NCBI GenBank assembly: GCA_002352605.1
Contig: DEIP01000055.1
Location: forward strand, 1 to 5,844
Origin: Desulfobacteraceae bacterium UBA2771
GTDB taxonomy: Bacteria; Desulfobacterota; Desulfobacteria; Desulfobacterales; Desulfosarcinaceae
Direction: 5' to 3'
Length of the DNA: 5,844 nt
Under the pieces are notes generated by a model, which ran no database searches, was not told the origin of the DNA, and worked only from the letters and a program-made list of their open reading frames with translations. Made by a program: the position numbers and the translations under genes. This document shows, in pieces, positions 1 to 5,736 of the stretch (positions are counted from its first letter, which is position 1; each line of letters opens with the position of its first letter).

Positions 1-1199
1 AAGCGTCCGTCATGGTCCCGGTCCCGGACCATTTTTTGGCGTTCTGTGTTCCGATAATAGACTCTCAGGTCCACCTTGCCGTCATCGTTGCTATCCCGCT
101 CCGTCCGAACGAGGGCCGGCCCTTGATAATATTCCCAGGCGTCGGCGTGGCCTGAAAAGTCCGTGTCACTCTCCACGCGTGCTTTTTCCCCTTTTTTGTT
201 GAAGAAAATGATCACATCGGTACGGCCGTCCTTGTTCCCGTCCTGGGTCTGGGTCGATATTTTTCCCTTTTTGAAAAAATTGCGGGTCTCCATGAAACCG
301 TCGCCGTCGCCGTCGGAGATCACCTTTTTCACGATGCCGTTTTGATAATGACGGATCCGGTCGATCTTCCCGATGTACCGGGTGTCCTCCTCCATTTTCA
401 GCGCTTGGCCGGCCTTGTCGAAAGTCACGAATACATCTCCGGTGCCGTCGAAATTGGTATCCTTCTCCTCAGAAGTCGGGCTCCCCGCTTGATACCGGGT
501 GGTGACGTCGAACCGACCGTCCAGGTTGGTGTCCCGCTTCTGAAGGGACGGCAGCGCCTCTTCAAAGTGGATGACGATGTCGGGGCGCCCGTCGCTGTTC
601 TGATCCTTTTCCTGGCGGATGATCTCACCATCGGCAAAGTAACGAACCGTCTCGAAGGTGCCGTCACCGGCCAGATCGTGGCGGCTGATGTGGGGTTGAC
701 CGGATTCGTCGAAACGGACAATCCGTTCAATGCGGCCGTCGCCGTCCCCGTCGGTCTCCTGTACCACGGGAAAGTCGTTACGGTAGGTCTGCCAGACATT
801 CACATGGCCATCGCCATCCGTATCCCGGGTGGAGCGGGCCAGTTGGCCGTTCTCAAACTCGTGGCAGGTGTCGAACCGGCCGTCGGCAGTGGTGTCCCGT
901 TCCATGGTCAAAGGCAGTTCGTTTTCATCGAAGCGGATCGCCTGCTCCAGTTTGCCGGTTTCTGTGGAGATCCGCTCGTGTCGCACCCGCTTTTCCTGTT
1001 CGAAAAAATCCCGGGTATCGATCATTTCATCGTGGTTCCGGTCGCTTTCGATCCGGGTCAGCTTGCCATCATTGTAGAATTGGAATTTGTCGAAAAGGCC
1101 GTCCCCGTTGCTGTCGATCTCCAGGCGGACCGGATTTCCACGTTTGTCGACATGGGCAACCTGATCGATCTTTCCGTCACCGTCCGTGTCCCGTTCCAG
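1..1199 (-). repeat. Tandem protein-level repeats of about 24 codons with DxDxDG loops
   Basis: About 17 consecutive units were counted in the translation. The best-kept core is D-x-[DN]-x-D-G-x-[hydrophobic]-[DE]. The units are diverged at DNA level, so this is an old expansion and not recent slippage. Some loops have lost acidic ligands (for example DTRYIGKID and ERISTETGK), so not every unit is likely to bind a cation. Confidence 0.8.
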
Positions 1200-1304
1200 A
1201 GCTTTTTCCTGCGCGGATACCGGCGTGATCCACGTGATCCAAAGGATAAGAAAACAGAAAGCAGCCGAATGTGCTGAAACCAAAAATTTTTTTCGAAATG
1301 CCAT
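1..1304 (-). CDS. Exported Asp-rich repeat protein with Ca-binding-like loops, C-terminus off the window
   Basis: Translating the minus strand from ATG 1304 gives at least 434 residues with no stop before the window edge. The N-terminus is a Sec signal peptide: basic RKK at residues 4-6, a hydrophobic core around 14-29, and a VSA|QE cleavage site after residue 31. From residue 36 the protein is about 17 degenerate repeats of about 24 residues. Each has an Asp loop (DTDGDGKID, DSNGDGLFD, DTNLDGRFD) followed by an aromatic or Gly turn (FYNDGKL, YFADGEI, YQNGI). Such DxDxDG loops resemble EF-hand, dockerin or thrombospondin type 3 calcium-binding loops, so a secreted or periplasmic Ca-stabilised structural or binding protein is inferred. 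No catalytic domain is visible. An in-frame TGA lies two codons before ATG 1304, which fixes this start, but no clear Shine-Dalgarno is present. The gene starts just after an intrinsic terminator, so its expression may depend on read-through. The exact family is not recognised. Confidence 0.85.
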   Translation of the reverse strand, partial: MAFRKKFLVSAHSAAFCFLILWITWITPVSAQEKALERDTDGDGKIDQVAHVDKRGNPVRLEIDSNGDGLFDKFQFYNDGKLTRIESDRNHDEMIDTRDFFEQEKRVRHERISTETGKLEQAIRFDENELPLTMERDTTADGRFDTCHEFENGQLARSTRDTDGDGHVNVWQTYRNDFPVVQETDGDGDGRIERIVRFDESGQPHISRHDLAGDGTFETVRYFADGEIIRQEKDQNSDGRPDIVIHFEEALPSLQKRDTNLDGRFDVTTRYQAGSPTSEEKDTNFDGTGDVFVTFDKAGQALKMEEDTRYIGKIDRIRHYQNGIVKKVISDGDGDGFMETRNFFKKGKISTQTQDGNKDGRTDVIIFFNKKGEKARVESDTDFSGHADAWEYYQGPALVRTERDSNDDGKVDLRVYYRNTERQKMVRDRDHDGR

Positions 1305-1311
1305 GATTCAG

Positions 1312-1365
1312 AAATAAAAAAGCCGGGAAGAGAACGGACTTCTGTCCGTATGCCTTCCCGGCTTT
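1312..1365 (-). terminator. Strong rho-independent terminator with a two-part stem
   Basis: On the minus strand a 12-bp perfect stem, AAAGCCGGGAAG (1365-1354) with CTTCCCGGCTTT (1330-1319), encloses an inner perfect 6-bp stem, ACGGAC/GTCCGT (1349-1344 and 1339-1334), with a 4-nt loop. A T-rich tract follows (TTTTTTATTT, 1321-1312), giving the classic intrinsic terminator in the minus direction. It could end the small transcript starting near 1445 and read-through from the hdr operon. The ATG of the repeat-protein gene is only about 8 nt beyond the T tract, so it could also act as an attenuator. Confidence 0.85.
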
Positions 1366-1445
1366 GGTTGTTTTCGAAGTTAATTGTCGCTCAGCGGGAT
1401 AAATGCATTTTCATAATGCCGGTGTGAATCCGCTAGTACAAGGTA
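1312..1445 (-). ncRNA. Candidate small RNA or attenuated leader, about 130 nt
   Basis: The segment has a near-consensus promoter just upstream and ends in a strong intrinsic terminator, with no substantial reading frame between. Besides the terminator it contains a second structured domain. AGCGGAT (1434-1428) pairs with AT-C-CCGCT (1400-1393) with one bulged base. This stem encloses an inner GCATT/AATGC hairpin (1419-1415 and 1409-1405). The linker between the domains is A/C-rich and looks single-stranded. I do not recognise any known riboswitch or sRNA class. Two readings fit: an independent sRNA, or a 5' leader whose terminator controls the exported repeat-protein gene at 1304. Confidence 0.5.
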
Positions 1446-1451
1446 ACGAGG

Positions 1452-1480
1452 CTTATAGTGGAATCCAGTGGTTTTGTCAA
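1452..1480 (-). promoter_or_regulatory. Near-consensus sigma70 promoter
   Basis: Minus-strand TTGACA (1480-1475) is followed by a 17-nt spacer and TATAAG (1457-1452). The -35 is perfect, the -10 matches 5 of 6, and the spacing is optimal. The predicted start is near 1445. It lies in the gap after the small gene ending at 1533 and points toward the hairpin and the repeat-protein gene. Confidence 0.75.
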
Positions 1481-1532
1481 GACTTTCCCTGCCGCCCCTA
1501 ATCCCTCAATCACTTCCCACATGGCAATACAA

Positions 1533-2021
1533 TTAATTGCCTCCCACCAACCCGCTGAAGATAATCCGCAGATCACGTTCATCCAGTGGGGGGATCCAAT
1601 CTTCATCCGGCGCCCCATCCGGCAGTCGGGATGCTTTCGCGGACGGCGCTTTTTCCCGAACAGATCGCTTGACTGTCCTGCAGCGCTCGGTGATCATTTC
1701 CAGGGGCAGATGCTCCCGGTTGTTTTCGATCCAGCGGCTGCATTCGTCGTGGGTGCCGACAAACAAAAGATACAGGTCATCGCCTTGCTTCAGGGTAACC
1801 AAGCGGTACCCGGCACCCAGGTCGTATTTGCGGCACCCCTTGATTCGTGTTTCGCCATTGCGGGTAAAGGTACACATCTCTCCCGGTGGCAGTTTCCCGC
1901 GTTTGACTTCCACGATGATGGTCTCCACCCGATCGGCGGCCAATCCGGCCCGACGGCTTCCTCGCTTTAGCGTTGCCAGGCATTTTTCCAGTTTGGGATC
2001 CAGGTGTATCCTTTCAATCAT
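1533..2021 (-). CDS. Small protein with a possible RelE/HigB-like core, function unknown
   Basis: The protein has 162 residues. ATG 2021 is preferred because AAGGA (2034-2030) sits 8 nt upstream. A longer in-frame extension would start inside the preceding hdr fragment. Residues about 5-105 are basic then beta-rich: VETIIVEVKRG (32-42), KYDLGAGYRLVTLK (65-78) and DDLYLLFVGTHDECSRWIENN (81-101). This order, with a positively charged helical start and a strand run ending near a conserved His-Asp-Cys, recalls RelE/ParE/HigB-type small toxins, but that is a fold-level impression only. Residues about 110-162 form a charged, low-complexity tail. The gene lies 14 bp after the preceding stop, so it is probably co-transcribed with the hdr-type genes. 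No antitoxin-like partner is visible beside it, which weakens a toxin-antitoxin reading. It has no signal peptide or membrane segment and is presumably cytoplasmic. Confidence 0.7.
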   Translation of the reverse strand: MIERIHLDPKLEKCLATLKRGSRRAGLAADRVETIIVEVKRGKLPPGEMCTFTRNGETRIKGCRKYDLGAGYRLVTLKQGDDLYLLFVGTHDECSRWIENNREHLPLEMITERCRTVKRSVREKAPSAKASRLPDGAPDEDWIPPLDERDLRIIFSGLVGGN

Positions 2022-2035
2022 GATGCATATCCTTT

Positions 2036-2728
2036 TTACGCAAATGGGTTGGGCGTCCCCGGTTCGCCGGGCAGCCACACTTCTTTCAAATCATCGCCCA
2101 GATACTCCCGTTCGTTATCGGCCAGAATTCTCAACGACAGCGCGATGATCGTCCACAGGTGGGTCACATGATAGATGCCGCCGTAATGGTCGGCCAAATC
2201 GAGAATCTGAGCATGACAGTTGTGACAGGGGGTCAGACAGTAGACCGCGCCGGTGGACAGGATCTGGTCGAATTTGATTTTTCCAAACTGCCGGTGGGCT
2301 TGCCTATAGCCGGACTGCAGGTAGCCGCCACCGCAGCAGAAGTTATTAGATTTATTAGGAACCATATCCACAAAATTCTCTTCGCCCACACAGGCTTTGA
2401 CTACGTAACGCATTTTGTCGGCTTGTTCGTCACCAAAACTTTTACGGATCTGGTTGCAGGGGGCCTGAACGGTGAACTTGATCTTGAGATCCTTGTTCCA
2501 ATCAGAGCTGACGTTCAATTTTTCCGATTTAATCCACTCGTAGTAGTAGGCCACCATGGGCGCGATTTCCAAATCCGTGTTGATATTGAACCGTTTGTCG
2601 GCGGCCCATACCGAATAGGTCGAATGACCGAATTCCGTATTCAGGTAAACCTTGCAGCCAAGATCTTTTGCCGTTTGCAGGGTGCTGGAAACGATTTTCT
2701 TCCAATTTTCATCATCGGCCAGAAACAT
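2036..2728 (-). CDS. HdrB-like CCG-domain fragment downstream of a nonsense codon
   Basis: The 230-residue open frame is in phase with the chimeric ORF above it and is separated from it only by TAA (2734-2732) and one Cys codon. It matches the C-terminal half of the intact HdrD-like protein. NWKK and DWNKDLKIKF are conserved, as are PCNQIRKSFGD, SNNFCCGGGYLQSGY and YCLTPCHNCHAQ, which carry the CX39CC-X35-CxxC ligands of the second CCG domain. The cysteine in TECGH of the intact copy is Phe here (TEFGH), and the Gly run after CC is two residues shorter. The tail (LPGEPGTPNPFA) also differs. ATG 2728 could allow reinitiation just after the stop, but no Shine-Dalgarno is evident. I regard it as the tail of a broken gene. 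A separately translated HdrB-like subunit is the less likely alternative. Confidence 0.6.
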   Translation of the reverse strand: MFLADDENWKKIVSSTLQTAKDLGCKVYLNTEFGHSTYSVWAADKRFNINTDLEIAPMVAYYYEWIKSEKLNVSSDWNKDLKIKFTVQAPCNQIRKSFGDEQADKMRYVVKACVGEENFVDMVPNKSNNFCCGGGYLQSGYRQAHRQFGKIKFDQILSTGAVYCLTPCHNCHAQILDLADHYGGIYHVTHLWTIIALSLRILADNEREYLGDDLKEVWLPGEPGTPNPFA

Positions 2729-2731
2729 GCA

Positions 2732-4117
2732 TTAGTTCTCACCGCCCCAGCCCGAACAGCTGTAGGTCCAATCGACACCGGCCAGGTGGAGGATTTTCCA
2801 CAAGGGTACCATCTCATCCGGCTCGGTGACCGGTTCGCGGGAGTTCTGGCTTAAAAAGAAGGCGGCGCCCTGCTTGTCGATGGGCGCCTCAAGCTTTTCC
2901 CATTCCGGTTTGTTTTCCCGTACCTCCTCCAGCACATCCTCCACCACAAACCTGAAATCTTCCGGCGACGTGCCCATGGCGCTGCAGCTTTCATTGCGCA
3001 AGGCCATGTCACATGAACCCAGAATGCCTTTGGGCCTCTCTTCTCTGGGCCACAGCTTGCGGGCTTCGAAAACCAAACCGGAAATATTGATCTCCATGGG
3101 GCATATATAAGTGCAGCGGGTACACATGGAACACATCCACACCCAGGGGTGCTTGGTGATCTCCTCATCCATGCTCAGCGCCGCCATGCGCAAAAACTTG
3201 CACGGATCCATGCCTTCTAACCCGTTGGCTGGGCAACCTGAGGCGCAGGCGCCAAGATTTTTAATTTCAGCATCAAGTACCCGCCTTGGCAGGCGATGCT
3301 CGGGGATGCCGTATCTCATCATTCCGCCGGCTTCCGGCATTGATTCATATACATTTACCTTATAGCCTTCCAGGGCAAGAAAGTATGCGCAGGTCAGACC
3401 TGAAGGGCCGGAACCGATGACAGCAACCGCTTTATCTTTCCGTTTTATGTCAGGAACGGAAAGATCATTTGAATCCACCTGGTCTGCGGCAAAACGTTTT
3501 AACTCCCTGATGGAAATCGCTGAATCTACCTCAAGGCGGCGGCAGCTTTGCTCACAGTGATGAGGGAAAATACGGCCGAGAACGCCGGGAAACTGAAGGT
3601 CTTTCATGATAATCTTAATCGCTTCCCTGTATTTGCCCTGCTTTACCATTGCAACATAACCCTGGATGTTCAGATTTGCCGTGCAAGCCATGTTGCATGG
3701 CGCTCGATCCAGCTTTTCAATGGCAAAACCATTTGGAACTGCCTGGGCATACGATTTAAAAGCTGCCTTGCGAACTATAAGTTTCATATTATATTTATCC
3801 AGTCTTTCAACAGGACAGACTTCAGCGCAATCACCGCATGCAGTGCATTTATCAGAAACAATATATCTCGGAGTCGTATTAAGAGTTACCTGATAATTGC
3901 CTTTTTCACCTTCTATTTTTTCTATCTCCGAACGGGTATGAAGCTCTATATTTTTATTTCTGCCGACCTCAACCAGCTTCGGAGACATAATGCACATGGA
4001 GCAATCATTGGTAGGAAAGGTCTTGTCAAGCTGAGCCATAACTCCGCCGATTGACGGACTTTTTTCAACCATATGCACATAATATCCTGAATTTGCCAGG
4101 TCCAGGGCCGCCTGCAT
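2732..4117 (-). CDS. Chimeric ORF: HdrA/GltD-like front fused in frame to HdrC-like iron-sulfur module, probably non-functional
   Basis: The 461-residue ORF joins two unrelated parts. Residues 1-288 are HdrA-like: an FAD/Rossmann continuation (VHMVEKSPSIGG), TNDCSMCIMSPKLVEVGR at 37-53 and one [4Fe-4S] motif C91-C94-C97-C101. A GltD/glutamate-synthase-small-subunit-like insert follows (APCNMAC 139-145, HHCEQSC 186-192, Rossmann motif VIGSGPSG 233-240, breaking off soon after IPEHRLPRRVLDAEIKNL). From residue 289 it becomes the HdrD-like iron-sulfur region, CSMCTRCTYICP to GGEN, then TAA. HdrA proteins are normally much longer. The true HdrA start appears to be ATG 4172, 17 nt after the previous stop, but a one-base shift near 4154 separates it from the frame encoding VLVAGGGIAG. 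ATG 4117 therefore lacks the GGGIAG nucleotide-binding motif. The GltD-type cluster also has Phe184 where GRVCP-type Cys is expected. HdrA flavoproteins mediate electron transfer or bifurcation with HdrB/C/D partners. Confidence 0.65.
   Translation of the reverse strand: MQAALDLANSGYYVHMVEKSPSIGGVMAQLDKTFPTNDCSMCIMSPKLVEVGRNKNIELHTRSEIEKIEGEKGNYQVTLNTTPRYIVSDKCTACGDCAEVCPVERLDKYNMKLIVRKAAFKSYAQAVPNGFAIEKLDRAPCNMACTANLNIQGYVAMVKQGKYREAIKIIMKDLQFPGVLGRIFPHHCEQSCRRLEVDSAISIRELKRFAADQVDSNDLSVPDIKRKDKAVAVIGSGPSGLTCAYFLALEGYKVNVYESMPEAGGMMRYGIPEHRLPRRVLDAEIKNLGACASGCPANGLEGMDPCKFLRMAALSMDEEITKHPWVWMCSMCTRCTYICPMEINISGLVFEARKLWPREERPKGILGSCDMALRNESCSAMGTSPEDFRFVVEDVLEEVRENKPEWEKLEAPIDKQGAAFFLSQNSREPVTEPDEMVPLWKILHLAGVDWTYSCSGWGGEN
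3005..3253 (-). repeat. Direct repeat copy A, 249 bp
   Basis: It aligns without gaps to 5141-5389 at a constant offset of 2136 bp, with 9 mismatches counted by eye. On the low-coordinate side similarity drops at once to that of diverged genes, and on the high-coordinate side it ends at the HdrA/HdrD breakpoint 3253|3254. It encodes the cluster 1-2 region of the HdrD-like remnant. Confidence 0.9.
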
Positions 4118-4189
4118 CCCCGCAATCCCTCCGCCTGCTACAAGAACAGATCCTATTTACTTTATTTGTCATTTTCTATTCCATATTAT

Positions 4190-5500
4190 TTAATTTTTAG
4201 GCAAATTTACTTCCAAAAGATCTTCGCCAAGATATGCCCTTTCGTTTTCACCAAGAATTCCCAGGGAAAGGCAGATCAGCGTCCACATATGAATTGTGTG
4301 GTAGTCTGCTTTGTAATGTTCGGCCAGATCATGAATCTGCGCATGGCAGTTATGGCATGGAGTAATACAATAATCGGCGCCTGTAGCAATAATCTGGTTA
4401 TATTTATGTTTTCCATACTCCCATCTTTCTATGTTATAGCCGGACTGAAGATATCCTCCTCCCCCTCCGCAGCAGAAATTATTCGAATAGTTTGGAGTCA
4501 TGTCTACAAAATTTTCTTCGCCGACACATGACTTTATTATAAAACGCAAGTCATCGGCCAATGGATCTCCAAAACTTTTCCGTACCTGCTGGCACGGATC
4601 CTGAGTTGTAAATTTTATTTTTAGATCCTTGTTCCAGTCCGAATTAACTTTTAGTTTCCCTTCCCGTATCCATTTGGCATAATACGGAACAATCGGATCT
4701 ATTTTTAGATCGGTTTTAATGTCGAATCTTTTTGCTCCCTGCCAGACCGCATAGGTAGCATGACCGCATTCAGTGTTAAGATAAACCTCGCAGCCAAGTT
4801 CTTCTGCTTTACGGATTGAATACTCGGTGGTTTTCTTCCAGTTATCATCATCAGCAAGAAACATGCAGTAGTTTTCACCTCCCCAGCCTGTGCTTCCGTA
4901 TGTCCAGTCAGCGCCGACTATATTGAGAATTTTCCACAATGGAATCATCTCGTCAGGCTCTGTAACAGGTTCTCTTGAGTTCTGGGTCAAAAAAAAACGA
5001 GCCCCTTTTTTGTCCATTGGAGCCTCAAGTTTTTCCCATCCCGGCTGTGTTTCGCGTACCTCTTCAAGCACGTCTTCAACAACAAAAATAAAATCATCAG
5101 GAGGCGTCCCCATCGCGCTGCAACTGTCGTTTCTCAAAGCCATGTCACAAGAACCCAGAATGCCTTTGGGCCTCTCTTCTCTGGGCCACAGCTTGCGGGC
5201 TTCGAAAACCAAACCGGGAATATCGATCTCCATGGGGCATAAATAGGTGCAGCGGGTACACATGGAACACATCCACACCCAGGGGTGCTTGGTGATCTCC
5301 TCATCCATGCCCAGCGCCGCCATGCGCAAAAACTTGCGCGGATCCATTCCTTCTAACCCGGTGGCTGGGCAACCTGAGGCGCAGGCGCCGCAGGTGAGGC
5401 ACAGGTTCAGGTTCCCGCCTTCGGGAAGAAGTTCTTTCACCTTGTCAATGAACGCGGTTTTGCGGTCGGGTTGGATTTTTATGGCAACGGTCTCACTCAT
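4190..5500 (-). CDS. HdrD-like (HdrC-HdrB fusion) iron-sulfur electron-transfer protein
   Basis: The cytoplasmic-type protein has 436 residues and no signal peptide or membrane segment. Start ATG 5500 is chosen over ATG 5515 because AGGAG lies 5 nt before it. The HdrC-like half has two [4Fe-4S] motifs, C34-C37-C40-C44P and C78-C81-C84-C88P. The HdrB-like half has cysteines C212, C237 and C245 and a full second CCG set: C303, C343-C344, C378, C382 and C385 (PCHNCHAQ). Family members carry electrons and can hold a non-cubane cluster; they partner with HdrA-type flavoproteins or membrane cytochromes. The true disulfide or other substrate cannot be inferred. The CCG-pair protein BamD of the anaerobic benzoyl-CoA reductase system is one possible relative, but the neighbouring Bam genes are not in the window. 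The 5' third (to 5141) is more G/C-rich than the rest, so the gene itself seems a recombinant, though all ligands are intact. A degenerate hdrA follows 17 nt downstream. Confidence 0.88.
   Translation of the reverse strand: MSETVAIKIQPDRKTAFIDKVKELLPEGGNLNLCLTCGACASGCPATGLEGMDPRKFLRMAALGMDEEITKHPWVWMCSMCTRCTYLCPMEIDIPGLVFEARKLWPREERPKGILGSCDMALRNDSCSAMGTPPDDFIFVVEDVLEEVRETQPGWEKLEAPMDKKGARFFLTQNSREPVTEPDEMIPLWKILNIVGADWTYGSTGWGGENYCMFLADDDNWKKTTEYSIRKAEELGCEVYLNTECGHATYAVWQGAKRFDIKTDLKIDPIVPYYAKWIREGKLKVNSDWNKDLKIKFTTQDPCQQVRKSFGDPLADDLRFIIKSCVGEENFVDMTPNYSNNFCCGGGGGYLQSGYNIERWEYGKHKYNQIIATGADYCITPCHNCHAQIHDLAEHYKADYHTIHMWTLICLSLGILGENERAYLGEDLLEVNLPKN
5141..5389 (-). repeat. Direct repeat copy B, 249 bp
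   Basis: Partner of 3005-3253, inside the intact HdrD-like gene. Its low-coordinate edge coincides with the change from G/C-rich to A/T-rich coding sequence, which is where I place one recombination boundary. Its last 26 bases at the high end (5364-5389) are identical to copy A. Confidence 0.9.
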
Positions 5501-5505
5501 GGTCA

Positions 5506-5510
5506 CTCCT
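5506..5510 (-). promoter_or_regulatory. Shine-Dalgarno AGGAG that selects ATG 5500
   Basis: AGGAG ends 5 nt before ATG 5500. The alternative ATG 5515 lies upstream of this site and has no comparable sequence before it, so translation should begin at MSETVAIK. Confidence 0.75.
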
Positions 5511-5707
5511 CTCATGCATTAATAAACGTTTGTGATACGAAAATTGGCACAGGAATGCGGCGTTTCGGACTTATACAGTGCGTACCGACCCGGGCAGCAA
5601 ACCTGGGCACTGTCATGTAAAACCGAAAAACCGAAACATGGATGAATCCTTGTGATAGGAAATTAAACGTTCGCCATCCCATGTCCCAAAAAAGGTGAGA
5701 AGTCAAA

Positions 5708-5736
5708 TTTATAATATCAATGCTTCATGGTGTTCA
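5708..5736 (-). promoter_or_regulatory. Weak sigma70-like promoter candidate for the hdr operon
   Basis: Minus-strand TGAACA (5736-5731, 4 of 6 to consensus), a 17-nt spacer and TATAAA (5713-5708) lie in an A/T-rich stretch. The predicted start near 5701 would give a leader of about 200 nt before ATG 5500. A long leader and a mediocre -35 make this tentative. Confidence 0.35.

Larger units (their letters stand above)
2036..3253 (-). pseudogene. Remnant of a second HdrD-like gene, 5' end lost and interrupted by TAA
   Basis: From 3253 downward the frame follows the intact HdrD-like protein, starting at GACASGCP inside the first [4Fe-4S] motif and running to the C-terminus. The N-terminal segment and the first two cluster ligands (CLTC) are absent, so cluster 1 cannot be complete. 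Cluster 2 (CSMCTRCTYICP) is intact. A TAA replaces the Tyr codon TAC of the sequence GENYC. Together these indicate an inactivated paralogue. Base composition is more G/C-rich than the segment 3254-5140 and matches the 5' part of the intact gene, suggesting it is the resident copy. Confidence 0.7.

Noticed and set aside
342..1277. A 311-codon open frame on the plus strand
   Set aside because: It is the antisense of the repeat-protein gene. Asp/Gly-rich codons on the minus strand read as Val/Pro-rich codons without stops on the other. The minus frame has a signal peptide and regular repeats; the plus frame has no recognisable domain.
1523..1541. Small GGCAAT/ATTGCC hairpin at the stop codon of the small gene, as a terminator
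   Set aside because: The stem is only 6 bp and no T tract follows it on the minus strand, so it is unlikely to terminate transcription.
1458..2148. Plus-strand open frames opposite the small gene
   Set aside because: These are shadows of the minus-strand gene at 2021-1533, which has a ribosome site and operon-like spacing.
2728..2734. Stop-codon recoding (selenocysteine or pyrrolysine) to explain the interrupted HdrD frame
   Set aside because: The stop is TAA. Selenocysteine uses TGA and pyrrolysine uses TAG, and the intact copy has an ordinary Tyr codon there.
2159..2854. A 231-codon open frame on the plus strand
   Set aside because: It runs opposite the HdrD-like remnant, whose minus frame carries clear CCG motifs. 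No independent signal supports it.
3005..5389. The long repeats as an insertion sequence or integrating element
   Set aside because: There is no transposase, integrase, terminal inverted repeat or target duplication. The repeats are coding DNA of paralogous genes, so homologous exchange fits better.
5512..5706. A 64-codon minus-strand open frame upstream of the HdrD-like gene
   Set aside because: It has no ribosome site, no motif and unnatural composition, and it overlaps the hairpin and direct repeat of the leader.
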